Source: Avena insularis | Taxonomy: Eukaryota; Streptophyta; Magnoliopsida; Poales; Poaceae | Assembly (NCBI GenBank): GCA_023614405.1 | Contig: CM042694.1 | Span: forward strand, 88,891,285 to 88,955,284 | Direction: 5' to 3' | Length of the DNA stretch: 64,000 nucleotides | Shown: piece after piece, positions 1-11,605 of the stretch | Numbering within the stretch: the first letter of the stretch is position 1 | Layout: each line of letters opens with the position of its first letter | Translations under genes and position numbers: made by a program | Notes under the pieces: model-generated | Told to the model about the DNA's origin: nothing | What the model saw: only the letters and a program-made list of their open reading frames with translations | Databases searched by the model: none

Positions 1-2063
1 CATCTAAATCCGTTGAAAATATACCGTATGAATTATGGTTTGGAAACAAACCTAAGCTGTCATTTCTTAAAGTTTGGGGATGCGATGTTTATGTGAAGAA
101 ACATCAACCGGATAAACTCGAACCCAAAGCGGAAAAATGCGTCTTCATAGGATACCCTAAGGAAACGATTGGGTATACCTTCTATCACAGATCCGAGGGA
201 AAGGTCTTTGTTGCCAAGAATGGATCCTTTCTTGAGAAGGAGTTTCTCGCGAAAGGTGTGAGTAGTCGGAAGGTAGAACTCGAAGAGGTTATTGAACCTT
301 CTCTTCATGAAATGGCGAGTAGCGCAGCACCGGAAGTTGTTTCGGAGTTGACTTCACCTGATGAAGAGAGAGCTAATGATATTGATCATGAAACTCCGAA
401 AGAGGACACTACCGAACCTCGCAGGTCAAGCAGGACACGTGCAACTCCTGAACTGTACGGCAATCCTGTTATGAATTTCATGATTGATGAAATAGATGAC
501 CCTGCGACGTATGAAGAAGCGATGATGAGCCCTGATTCCAACAAATGGCTAGAAGCCATGAAATCCGAGATGGAATCCATGTACGAAAACCAGGTTTGGA
601 CCTTGGTGGACTTACCTCACGATCGAAAGGCCGTTGAGAATAAATGGATTTTCAAAAGAAAAACTGATGCTGATGGTAATGTAACCATCTATAAGGCTCA
701 ACTTGTCGCAAAGGGGTTTCGATAAATTCAAGGAGTTGACTACGATGAGACATTCTCTCCCGTAGCGATGCTTAAGTCGGTTAGGATTATGTTAGCAATT
801 GTTGCATATTTCGATTATGAAATATGGCAGATGGATGTCAAAACTGCCTCAAGGGTAATATTGAAGAAGAGTTGTATATGATACAACCTAAGGGTTTTGT
901 CGATCCTAAGGATGCTGATAAGGTGTGCAAACTTCATCGATCCATCTATGGACTGAAGCAAGCATCCCGGAGTTGGAATCTCCGCTTTAATGAGGTGATC
1001 AAAGAGTTTGGGTTTTTCCAAACTTATGGAGAGGCTTGTATTTACAAGAAAGTGAGTGGGAGCAATGTGGCATTTCTGATATTATATGTAGATGACATAT
1101 TATTGATTGGAAATGATATATATCTTTTAAACAGTGTTAAAAATTTATCTAAACAACAAATTTTCAATGAAGGACCTTGGTGAAGCTTCATATATATTAG
1201 GCATCTATAGAGATAGATCAAGACGCCTAATTGGGCTATCGCAGAGTATATACCTTGATAAGATATTAAAGAAGTTTAATATGGACGGAAGTAAGAAGGG
1301 GTACTTACCTATGTTGCAAGGCAAGCCATTGAGTAAGACTCAAAGTCCGGCTACGGCGGAAGAAAGAGAGATAATGGATAAGATCCCCTATGCCTCAGCC
1401 ATAGGCTCTATAATGTATGCCATGCTATGTACAAGACCGGATGTGGCACATGCTATTAGTTTGACTAGTAGGTACCAATCTGATCTAGGTTCGAAACACT
1501 GGATAGCGGTCAAGAATATCCTTAAGTACTTGAGAAGAACTAAGGATATGTTTCTTGTATACGGAGGTGTAGAAGAGCTAGTCGCTAAGTGTTATGTCGA
1601 TGCTAGCTTTGACACTGATCCGGATGACTCTAAGTCTCAATCCGGATACATATTTCTCTTGAACGGAGCAGCAGTTAGTTGGAGGAGCTCCAAACAACCT
1701 GTGGTGGCTGGATCAACGACGGAGGCGGAATATGTTGCTGCTTCAGAAGCAGCGCAGGAAGCGGTTTGGATGAAGGAGTTCATAACGGAACTAGGTGTGG
1801 TTCCTAGTGCGTTGGACCCAATGGTGATCTATTGTGACAATAATGGAGCCATAGCCAACGCCAAGGAACCAAGGTCTCACAAGAATTCCAAGCATATTAA
1901 GCGCCGGTTTCACTCCATCCGCGATCATGTCAAGGATGGAGATATAAAGATTTGTAAAGTGCACACGGACCTGAATGTAGCAGATCCGTTGACTAAAGTA
2001 CTCCCTAGGGCAAAACATGATCAACACCAGAACTCCATGGGTGTTAGATTTATCACTATATAA
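1..2063 (+). pseudogene. Ty1/copia polyprotein, 3' part (integrase C-terminus, reverse transcriptase, RNase H), broken
   Basis: Encodes the distal half of a copia polyprotein. The integrase C-terminal region (VWGCDVYVKKH, then CVFIGYP) leads into the RT start (AKGFR, GVDYDETFSPVA), the RT core with YVDD near 1090, and RNase H with DNNGAIANAK and the terminal ADPLTK motif. The frame is broken three ways. A TAA at 722-724 stands where the family has Gln. A small deletion near 848 removes part of the TAFLNGN stretch. A further frameshift lies near 1150. The 5' part of the element lies left of the window. It is followed directly by a polypurine tract and the 3' LTR. It belongs to the copia side because integrase precedes RT. 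Not functional as it stands. Confidence 0.93.
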
Positions 2064-2082
2064 ACTAGATTATTGTCTCTAG

Positions 2083-2096
2083 TGCAAGTGGGAGAC
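2083..2096 (+). other. Polypurine tract of the copia element
   Basis: A purine-rich stretch ending GTGGGAGAC immediately precedes the LTR TG at 2097. This is the usual plus-strand primer position. The bases are not a perfect purine run. Confidence 0.6.
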
Positions 2097-3764
2097 TGAA
2101 GGAAATATGCCCTGAGAGGCAATAATAAACTTGTTATTATGTATTCCTTGTATATGATAGATGTTTATGTTGCATGCTATAATTGTATTGATAGGAAACA
2201 TCAATACATGTGTGTTTAATAAACAAAAGGGTTCCTAGTTATGCCTCTCTTATAGCCTAGCTTGTTGATTAACAAGATGATCAAAGTTTCCTGATCATGG
2301 ACATTGGATGTTGTTAATAACAAGGTCACAACATTTGTGAAATGATGTGATGAACATTCATCTGAAGTATAGCATTACGATCAATTCATTATGTTTATAT
2401 TGCTATAACATCATACAAAGTAGTCTGAGGCCTTAGACCATGAGATCATGTTAATTGCTAACACCGGAAGAGTATCTTGATAACATCAAACGTCACACCG
2501 TAACAGGGTGACCATAAAGGTGGGTTCAGTGCTATGAAGGTGTTATGTCGAGGCTCATGGATCAAGAGTGGAATTTGTCAATCCCGATGACGGATAGATA
2601 TACTCTGGGCCCTCTCGGTGATATCACATTAAGATAGCTTGCAAGCAAGTGATGTGATCACTAGAATGTTATATCACGAGAACGAGAAAAGAGTGCATGT
2701 CGGTAACAAGATCAAACTAGGTATTTGGATACCGATGATCGAATCTCGGACATGTATTATATCATGAGACAAAGGGATTAAATTGCTGACGTTAAAGGTT
2801 CTCATGATCACAGAAGTCATCGTTGAATATGCAGGAGTCAGTATGGATCTCCAGGTCCCGCTTCTGATTATTGATCTGGGAGGAGTCTCAATCATGTCTG
2901 CATTATTCGCGAACCGTAGGGTGACACAATTAAGGGTTGCCGGACACCATTTAGGAGCACATATGTTCCAGACAAAAGGTTTGCAAAGCGTAGGAAATGT
3001 TTCGATAGAAACAGGAATTGTTTCGATAGAAACCGGAATTGTTTCGGGTGAAATTGCAGAAAGTGGTTCTGCATGTGATATTGAAATGTTGCAAGGGGTT
3101 TTATGTGAATGTTTGTTAATTAAAGTAATTAACAAAAGTCTGAATAAAATAAATAAAAGAGTTTTATTAATTGAGAGTTGCATTTAATTTGGTAGAAATT
3201 AAATACATGTGAGTGGGATTTTGGGTGGAGGCCATGTTTATGTGAGTGGAGGTTCACCACATGAATGAAGGAGGGGAGGAGTCCCCCCCCCCTCATGCGC
3301 CGGCTATGGGAGGGGAAGGGTCTCCCTCCCTCCTATATAAAGCCCCCCTCTCCCCTCTCACAAACCACACCTCCTCGTGAAGGATCTCTCTCCCCCTCTA
3401 GATATTCCCCCATGGTCTCGGATTAGCGAGATACATGTTCCCGGTGGCCTTGCGTCTGGAAGGAGTTGCTGCTTCCGCTGATTCGCTGGAGAGAGTAGGT
3501 GGAGGTTGTCCGGTGACTTGAACGTGTGTGCGAGGACGGATGCGCTGCTGATTTGCGGTGCTCGGACTTCCACACGATCTTGAGATCGGCAAGCTTACGA
3601 CTACATCAACCACTAGTTCCTACTCGTTAACAAAACTCGTTGTCTTCGAGGGTAAGTTCTCCATGGATGTATGTCCACCCGTTGCTCTGTATCTAGTAGA
3701 TAGATCTTGGCGTATAGTTCTCATCGTAGGAATTTTTGTTGTTTTCTATGCTGCGGACCCAACA
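2097..3764 (+). repeat. 3' LTR of the copia element (1668 bp)
   Basis: Begins TGAAGGAAATATGCCC and ends CCCAACA, with TG...CA termini. The next five bases, CCCTA at 3765-3769, should be the right copy of the target duplication; the left copy is off the window. A second, independent LTR of the same family is at 53831-55532, which confirms both boundaries. A TATA box (TATATAA) is at 3334-3340. A 21-bp tandem repeat (GTTTCGATAGAAAC core) occurs about two and a half times at 2999-3048 and is absent from the other copy. Confidence 0.92.
3334..3340 (+). promoter_or_regulatory. TATA box in copia LTR
   Basis: TATATAA lies downstream of a CT/GA-rich stretch and about 60 bp upstream of the CCTCGTGAAGGATC segment that is conserved in both LTR copies of the family. 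It is the likely LTR promoter core. Confidence 0.6.
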
Positions 3765-3769
3765 CCCTA

Positions 3770-5195
3770 CTCACCCACTACTGAGGTACACTCTCTCCAA
3801 CACTTTGATGAAGGTGATATCCCTTACTCTAAACCTCCTGATCAATGCTTAGAAGAATTTGATATCTTTATTGTTAAGCAAGATAATTTTAATAAAATGG
3901 TGCAAAATCATCTAATGGAAAACACTAGAGCTATTGTAGAGTTGAAAGATATTGTGGACAGAACCTCTAATGATGTTAAAATGATTGTTAAACACTTTCA
4001 AATGGTTCAAACTCAAATAGATCAACTCGTTAAAGTGCAAAAAGACTTGCTAGTTAATGCTGCTAAAGAAAAACATGCTTATGAAATTAGAACTAGAAGT
4101 GGTGCTGCTACCCAGGATCCTATTTATCCTGAGGGGCATCCCAAAAGAATTGAGCAGGATTCTCAACAAGCTGAAAATAGTGGTTCTACTCGTAAGAAAA
4201 GGAAAAAGAAACATAAAACTATTGTAGAACCCTCTTAACCTGATATAGATCCTAATAGTATATCTATCTCTGATGCTGAAATTGAAAGTGGTAATGAAGA
4301 AAATGAAGTTCCTAATGAAGAAAAAGTTGAAGAAGAATCTGAAAACCACACTAAGAATACTAAATACACTAAAGAAGATTTTATTGCTAAGAAACATGGT
4401 AGTGAAAGAGAACCTTGGGTCCAAAAACCTATGCCATTCCCTGATAAGAAACATAAGTCAAAAGAAGATGAACACTATAATAAGTTTTGTGAGTGGATGA
4501 AACCTTTATTCCTGCAAATTCCTTTGACTGATGCTATTAAATTGCCTCCTTACTCAAAGTATATGAAGGATATTGTCTCGAATAAAAGGAAGATCCCTAA
4601 TGAAGAAATTTCTACTTTGCTAGCTAATTATTCCTTCAATGGTAAGGTTCCTAAGAAACTTGGAGACCCTAGGATTCCAACTATCCCTTGCTCTATTAAG
4701 AATAGTTATGTTAGAACTACTTTGTGTGATTTGGGAGCTGGAGTTAGTGTTATGCCTTTCTCTCTCTATAAGAGGCTTCAACTAGAAAAATTAATACCAA
4801 CTAATATATCTTTGCAAATGGCTGATAAATCTACCACTATTCCAGTTGGTATATGTGAGGATGTACCTGTTCAAGTGGCTCATAATTGCCTGATATTAAC
4901 TGATTTTGTTGTGCTTGAAATGCCTGAAGATGATAATATGTCTATTATTCTTGGGAGACCTTTTCTTAATACTGCAGGAGTTATTATTAATTGTAATCAA
5001 GGAAAGGTGACTTTCAATGTTAACGACAAGGAACATACTATCTATTTCCCCAAGAAGATTGAAAGGACTTATGGTTTGAATTCAATTGAACATGTTGAGG
5101 GCATTCAAGTTGGAGAAATATATTGTCCCATGCCAAGAGAAAAATTTGGAACTATTATGATTGGGACCATTGCTATCAAGGTTGAGGTAACATAA
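3770..5195 (+). pseudogene. E2 gag C-terminus and retropepsin, single in-frame stop
   Basis: One reading frame runs through the whole interval except for a TAA at 4236-4238. The first part is a coiled, polar gag tail (from about 3790) with a basic stretch RKKRKKKHK near 4195-4220. The second part, from about 4431, is an Athila-type aspartic protease: CDLGAGVSVMP near 4725-4757 is the active-site loop and IILGRPFLNTAG near 4945-4979 is the conserved second motif. The frame stops at 5193-5195 without any RT. The stop at 4236 fits CAA to TAA. The N-terminal gag is missing because the copia element cut it off. Confidence 0.8.
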
Positions 5196-6048
5196 TCATT
5201 AGTGGAATACAAAGTTTTGTCTCATATGAAATTGTTTTGGTAACAAGACCTAATCAACCTTGTTAACAAAAGGATTTCATTGAACAAAACAATGTTTTCA
5301 TTATGATTATCTCCGTGTACTTCTATTTTATCCATTTTAGTTTTTTCTTTCGTTTAGTTTTCTTTTTTGTTGTTAGTTGGTTGCATGTTAGAGTGTATTA
5401 GAAATTCTGTAGTTCTAGCTTTTTTTTGTCCTTGCATCATTTTCCAAAAAAATCTGTCTGTCAGAAAATCATTCTTCTATTCCTGAAAAATTCCCAAAAA
5501 TGAAGTGTCTCGAAAAATTCCAGAAAATTCATATTAATTTTTTACGTGAAAAAAGGGGCAGAGGAGTGCCTGGGAGGTACCAGGTGGACCCACCAGGAAG
5601 GCTCCCCACCTGGTGGCATGGCTTGCCCTGGGTGGCGCCATGCCCTGGTGTGGGCCACCCCTGGCCCCCACTAACTCTCTCACCTGCCACTTTCTTCTCT
5701 CTCCCGAGCAAGCTCCAGTTCATTGCTCAAAATCGCGTTCTTGCTGTGCTTGCTCTCGATTTTTTCGATCTCCTTGCTCAGCCCATCTTTCTTGCTGAAA
5801 TTTGGAGCATTTGTTCCTTGGTATGTGACTCCTCCCCTTGTCCAAGTAGATTTGTGTTTAGTGGATTATATATTGAGTATTTTGCTGCTGTAGGTGACAG
5901 GTTATGAGAGCTTGTAAGCTTGTTTGATGCTTAGAGATATAGTTTTGATGCATGTTTAGCCCTCTTACAAGTCCCTATGAGTAGAATCCTTCATTATATT
6001 TACTTTGCAATCACTTGTTTAATAGGTGTTTAAATTTCAGAATAGAAG
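5196..6048 (+). other. E2 spacer between protease and second ORF
   Basis: No gene seen. The stretch is T-rich at first. At about 5560-5680 it contains a GC-rich inverted sequence (GGTACCAGGTGG / CCCACCTGGTGG) that could fold. It ends just before the ATG at 6049. It probably corresponds to the region where an autonomous relative carries the remaining pol. Confidence 0.5.
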
Positions 6049-6364
6049 ATGAGTGAGCACCACCTAAACCAACATGAACTATGGGTGCCTGAGATCATGA
6101 AGGTCCACCGGGAGGAGGAAGTTTTTCCTTCCATTTATCCTTGTTCCGAGTTCATGAGAGCTGCGGGAATTCTCCAAGATTTCCACACTTTGGTTTCTAA
6201 TGCAGGGTTGGAGCACTTTTTGGAAGATGAACCTTGTCAATTTGTGAAGCTAACCATGTCTGTGGTGCAGGACTTTCAATTTAGTCACTCTTTGCCTAAC
6301 CCCATGGTCCACTACAAAATTTACAATATTGTTGTCGACCTTTCTCTCGATGACTTTTGTGCAG
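6049..6364 (+). pseudogene. E2 second ORF, 5' half (Athila ORF-1-like), interrupted by element B
   Basis: Starts with MSEHHLNQHEL and runs open to the insertion site of element B at 6365. The sequence has the style of the Athila ORF-1 family of plant Ty3 elements: a helical region, then a strand-rich segment ending LSLDDFCA. The role of that family is not established. Removing B and one copy of the 5-bp duplication lets the frame continue at 13191 (AIKVPQWGS). I assign the family by overall resemblance only; there is no catalytic motif to anchor it. Confidence 0.55.
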
Positions 6365-7997
6365 TGATACATTGCAAATGTATCTATAATTTTTGATGTT
6401 CCATGCTTAGTTTTATCCACTTTCTTGTGTTTTGTTCCAACTTTGGAGTACTTTTATTATGATTTCTTGGACTAACCTATTAACAAGAGCCATAGTGCCA
6501 GCTGCCTATTTTCTGTTGTTTTTGGTTCCAGAAAAGTCAGAAAATGAATATTCTCGGAATTAGACGGGACAAAAGCCAAAGTGCCTATTTTTCTGGAAGG
6601 GATCAAGTGCCAGAATACGAGACGGAGAAGGGCTGGGGACCGGCCACACCACCTGGCCGCACGGCCAGGCCTGGCCCGTGCCAGGGGTGGTCTGGCCGCC
6701 CCCAGCACCCCCTCGGCCTCTCCTTCTGCCTATAAGTTGCCCTCGGGACGAAAACCCTAGGTACCCGATCAAAAAAATCCACGAAAGAGTCTGTAGCCGC
6801 CATCATCTCCATCCCTAGATTGGGAGGGTTCTAAAGCTCTTCCCGGCACCCTGCCAGAGAGGGGAATTCACCCTGGAGGCCTTCTTCATCACGATGCAAG
6901 CCTCCGGTGTGATGCATGAGTAGTTCATCCTTGGACTACGGATCCATGTAGTAGCTAGATGGCTGGTTTCTCCTCCTTTGTGCTTTCATGTTTAGATCTT
7001 GTGAGCTCTGTTCTTGATCAAGATCATCTATTTGTAATTCATACATGTTGTGTTTGCGGGGATCCGATGGATACTGAGATGCTATTTCAGATTGATTATT
7101 GATTCTATCATGTCTTTGTTATTTGAGATCTTGCATGCTTTCCGTTGTTAGTAGCTATCTTGGCCAAGTAGATGCTAGTAACTCCAAGAGTTAGTATTTA
7201 TGCTCGATAGTGGATTCATGCCTCTGGTAATCTGGGGAAGTGACAGAAATCTCTAAGGTACTAGATGTGTTGTTGCTACTAGGGAGAAAACAACAATCCT
7301 TTGTTCATAGAACAATCGTATTGTTTACCTTACACGCAGTTCGTAAAGCAATAATCTATTCCTTGCAACTTAATACTAGAGGGGGTTCAGATGATAACCT
7401 GAAGGTGGATTATTAGTCATAGATGCAGTTGGATGGCGGTCTATGTATTATGTTGTATTTCCCAATCAAGTCTCAAAGGAGTCAAGATGATTAGTATATG
7501 CATGTATTGCTTTCTCGGTGTTTGTCAATTGCCCCGCTGTAATTTGTTCACCCAGCATGTTATCTATCTAAGGAGAGCCACCTCTAGTTTACTATGGATC
7601 CCGGTCCTTTTACTTTACATACAATCTACAATCTTTTACTGCTTTGTGTTTACTTTCTGCAAACTATTACTTCTTTCCATTTGATACGTTTAATCCTTTG
7701 TTTTCCACAAAACACGGTGAGATTGACAACCTCATCGCAAGTTGGGGACAAAGTTCTGTGGTTGTGTTGTGCAGGTCTCCACGTTGCTACTAGCACCGGT
7801 AGTGCGCCCTGCCAAAGCTCAGCTAGTAACACCTTTGAGGTGTTTCCTTGCTCCTACTGGTTCGATTAAACATTGGTTTCATAACTGAGGGAAACTTGCT
7901 GTTGTGCTCATCATACCTTCCTCTTGGGGTTCCCAACGAGCTCTACATCAACACCACGCACCAAGCACTTTTCTGGGCGCCGTGTATTGAGCCATCA
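6365..7997 (+). repeat. 5' LTR of element B (1633 bp)
   Basis: Begins TGATACATTGCAAATG and ends GAGCCATCA. A promoter-like CTATAAG is at about 6730. The last ~60 bp differ from D's LTR end and contain TTTTCTGGGCGCCG, which looks like a copied primer-binding region. Compared with the 3' LTR it contains many extra 1-5 bp blocks. Confidence 0.9.
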
Positions 7998-8007
7998 AGC
8001 ATTTTTC

Positions 8008-8025
8008 TGGCGCCGTTGCCGGGGA
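8008..8025 (+). other. Primer-binding site 1 of element B (tRNA-Asp type)
   Basis: TGGCGCCGTTGCCGGGGA is the complement of the 3' end of plant tRNA-Asp and is standard for Athila-like elements. It lies 10 bp past the LTR end, a little further than usual. Confidence 0.8.
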
Positions 8026-8069
8026 TCCGTAGAAGAAGAAACTCCCACGTCAACCACGCACCATTTTTC

Positions 8070-8087
8070 TGGCGCCGTTGCCGGGGA
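8070..8087 (+). other. Primer-binding site 2 of element B (duplicate)
   Basis: The same 18-bp tRNA-Asp complement recurs 62 bp downstream, again after a CATTTTTC stretch. Its downstream context (GTCAAGGACATC) is the one shared with element D, so this is probably the ancestral site and 8008 the added one. Confidence 0.75.
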
Positions 8088-8293
8088 GTCAAGGACATCT
8101 TCACAAGGGCAGTCCCTCATAACCAATCTCTTTACTTTGTTGTTTTTGTTTTGCTTAGTTTCCTTTTTGCTTTGTTTGCTTGTTTTGTTCTTAAAAAAAA
8201 CACAAAAAAATTAGTTTTACTTGTTTTGCTTTCTTTATCAAAAACACACAAAAATTAAGTCTCCTTTAGTTGTCACCTTTTCCTTAGCTCACC

Positions 8294-8917
8294 ATGTTGA
8301 TCCCCAAGTTCACCCTGAAAGACCTTCCAATTGGTAGTGGTTCTATAATTGGGAAAGATAACATTGAAGAATTCTTTAATCATGTTAGCAAACATGAAGA
8401 TACTGAGGATAGGTCCCTTGTAGAACTTGCTCCAAATTATGAGATTGCTGCTGCTTATTTAATTCACATGTTAGAAGCTAGGTTTGTTAACCTCAACCCC
8501 TTAATGCAAGTAATGTTTCTTAAGCTTAAAGAAATTGAGGATCCTGAAAAGAGGGCTTTTATTCTAGAAACTTTGTTTAAGGAGTTCTATGATGTTGCTA
8601 AGGAAGCTAGAAAAGTTTTTGAATGTTTCAATATGCTAGGCTCATGTGTATATGTTGTTGGTACACGAGAAAAGATGAACAAAACCAAATCTAATGGGGA
8701 GGAACCTAAGATACCAATACCCTTTAAACTAGTAGCAATACATGATGCCATAGAAAAGAATCTTGATTGGATTGTTCCTGCGAACCCTTTTGATGAGAAT
8801 AGTGAACCTAAGAGAATTGAGAGAGGATCCTCTAGAACTTATTTGGATGAAATACCTTGCCTTGTTGAAAATATTTCTGGTATTGATCTTAATGCTTCTT
8901 CATTTGAGAACACTTGA
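8294..8917 (+). CDS. Unknown 207-residue protein carried by element B
   Basis: An intact frame from ATG at 8294 to TGA at 8915-8917. I do not recognise a domain. The protein is helical and charged. Residues about 30-110 are amphipathic (SLVELAPNYEIAAAYLIHML, then LMQVMFLKLKEIEDPEKRAF), and there is a basic patch EKMNKTKS near 130. No zinc knuckle, protease loop, signal peptide or membrane span is visible. It occupies exactly the place of gag-protease in element D: leader homology stops about 40 bp upstream, and homology resumes at its C-terminus (LNASSFENT), where D's post-gag sequence is identical in style. It has no stop or frameshift, unlike neighbouring retroelement genes. It could be a highly derived gag, a captured host exon or an ORF known only as hypothetical in grass repeats. 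Confidence 0.65.
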   Translation: MLIPKFTLKDLPIGSGSIIGKDNIEEFFNHVSKHEDTEDRSLVELAPNYEIAAAYLIHMLEARFVNLNPLMQVMFLKLKEIEDPEKRAFILETLFKEFYDVAKEARKVFECFNMLGSCVYVVGTREKMNKTKSNGEEPKIPIPFKLVAIHDAIEKNLDWIVPANPFDENSEPKRIERGSSRTYLDEIPCLVENISGIDLNASSFENT

Positions 8918-11591
8918 TTCTTTCTTTGCTTCTTATGCCTAACTTAAAGGTGTTAAAGAAAAGTACTTGTTGGGAGATAACCCAAGGGTTTTAGATGAGC
9001 CTTGGAAGTTATTACCTCTGTAATAACCTCTCCTTATCCTTTTTATTTGCTTTTTGTGCCAAGAGTAACATCTAATGAGAGTGAAGTAATGATTGGGAAA
9101 GTTGCTATCCCGAAACAGATTTCTGTGCTTCACCGTAAAAATTCCTGAGAGAGCTCTGTATGTCGGATTGAGATGTAAGTTTTTGTGCTTCTGCCCCCGG
9201 TTGTTATATAACTTTCGTTAGTTCAACACTTTTTGATTTGAGCAACAGAAGGTCTTCGAAAAAATTCGTCTTTACCTGCTGGTCTGTTTTGACAGATTTC
9301 TGCCATTTTCTGCATTTGCTTCTTGTGGGTTCCTTTTTGAGTTCTTTTGGGGAATTGAGCTTTTTGAGGAATTGCTACAGTAGCTAGTGTTCTAATGGAA
9401 GTTTATTTGGTGCTAGAACTGAATCTTGAGACTTATTTATCTTAAGTGCACTAATGTTGCTAATGAGATTGTGTGAAGTTTTGTATGAAGGAAAATTTTC
9501 AGGTGTATGGAAGGAATGAGTAATGAGTTGAAGGATGGACTAAAGATCAAGCTTGGGTATGCCACGCGTGTCACACCAAGAAATATCCAAGAAGTGCAAG
9601 CGTCAAAGCTTGGGGATGCCCAAGGCATCCCCTTCTTCATCAATAAAAATTCTAGGTTTATTCCAAACGCTTCATTTTTATTGTTTCATGCACAATTGTG
9701 TTTTTCTTGGAGCGTCTTCTTTTTCGTTTTTGTTTTGGTTTTTAGTTTGCTTACTTTTCTTAATAAGTTGGTTGGACCCCCTCTTTCACACTTTGGTTTG
9801 CAAATAGTTTGGTTTGGTTTGGAAAAGAGTAGGAAAGTTCATGCTTTTGTGGTAAAAAGAGCTCGTTTTTGACTGTGGCTATGCTTTGTCATGCCATGCT
9901 TGATATTGTTTTGGCTTTATGCTTAGTATTCTTTGTTGTAGCATGGCTTGTTATAAACAATTGAGATTGCTTAATGTGCCTTGGATGAATCATGCGTTGT
10001 TTTAGCATATTAAAGCATAGTATAGTGGTATTCCCCTTTGATGCTTTATTTGGGTTGACTTGGCGCATGCTCACACCATGTTATGACTATCTCAAGTCAC
10101 CATAGCCTTTATGATCCTTTAGTTTTCAACTTGTAGTATCACTTTATGCTTTGATCAATGATGTTTTGTCGCTCTGCATTATTATGGCAATTACTGCTCT
10201 CTTAGTTTGTCGCTCCCAGTCTTTTGCTAGCCTCCACAACAAAGTATGAGTTCCACTCATGCATCCAACTCCCTAAACCAAGTTATTCCAAAGAGTACAC
10301 CATACCTACCTACTAGCTTATGCTATTCCAATTATATTCATGCTTTTGTCTACGTTTCACTTGTTATGAGAAAACTAGTGATTAAAGCTCTCACGAACTT
10401 GATGGCACACTTTACTTTATTGCTTCTAATAAACTTGAACCATTGGGTCCTTCTTTGTTGCGTATATGCTTGCGCTTTATAAGTTGAAGTTAGCAGAACC
10501 ATGTTTCATGGGGAACGCTTTCAACATTGCACTTGTACTTTGTACTCCGTTGATATCATGTTCTTTTGCTTACGGATCCCAGCAGTGTGAAATAAAAGTG
10601 GAACTTGTAAGATCATGGAGTCTGTATGTGTGTTAGAGAAACGCCTGGGACACTAGCCTAAGCCATGCCTAATCATGGTGGAAACTTACAACATCACCAT
10701 AATGAGCACTCTATGAAGCATCCTCAATAAAAACCTATGCAAATAGCAAATAAAAAGATCGCTGAGATGCTCATTGTCAGCTTGCCTTGTCATTTTGATT
10801 ATGGGAAAGCTCCCATATCATGTGCAAGGGGTACCCCGTTGGCGGTTCTTAATGATACACATATACTTACAATGACAAGAGCTTACTCATGATTGAAGTT
10901 TAGTAGCACGAGGATCGGTCTTCGTAAGTAAGGGGCATGAGATTTTGGTTTATAACTTGTCAAGCATATCCTCTTAGTTGTGTCACTTTAACCTTAATCA
11001 CCTTCAAGATGCTTATGATAGGGGCAATGAGAGCTGAAAGCTATAAGTACCATAATTTTTGGAAGCTCTTTATGAGACTTGAATCCCTACTTCCTTTTAC
11101 AAAAGGCCTTTCTTCCACCATTATATTGAGTCTCCACCTTCTATCTTTATGCACCTACTTTGAGAGCATAGTGGCCATTCTTAGTTCTATGTGCATTGTC
11201 GCAAGACTAGTTGATTGATGCATAACTTGTTATTGCTTGTTTGAAACTATTGTATCTAGTCACTCTTATGAACTTTGAAGGTGTCCTATGCATTTATATT
11301 TGCTACTCTATTGAGGGACAAGCTGAATAATTTTATGCTATGTTTTCTTTATGTGAAACAAACAAACGTCTTGCGAAGCATGTTATTCATGAATCTTTTG
11401 TTTGTGCCTTTTCATGTTGCATCATAGTTTCTTTGCTTATTGCTAGAACTTTGTCTTTCATGTTATGATTGAAGTACTATGATCCTAGCCTTGAATGTTT
11501 TGCAAATACTTTGATCAAGACTTTGATGGTGCATGTCACCTCAAAAATTATTTCTTTTTATCACTTACCTACTCGAGGACGAGCAGGAGTT
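8918..11591 (+). other. Long 3' noncoding domain of element B
   Basis: No gene seen. It is nearly collinear with 51180-53825 of element D, and from about 9900 it is clearly related to 14560-16200 of E2. It contains AAGCTTGGGGATG at 9606-9618, a copy of the polypurine-tract motif. Confidence 0.75.
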
Positions 11592-11605
11592 AAGCTTGGG
11601 GATGT
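11592..11605 (+). other. Polypurine tract of element B
   Basis: AAGCTTGGGGATGT directly abuts the 3' LTR at 11606. The same motif precedes D's 3' LTR. Confidence 0.75.

Noticed and set aside
3358..3613. Small minus-strand frames in the copia LTR
   Set aside because: They lie in the LTR transcript region and have no recognisable product.
7433..7869. Open frames inside B and D LTRs (also 12783-13058 and 48711-49004)
   Set aside because: They recur only because the LTR recurs, and have no domain or coding signature.
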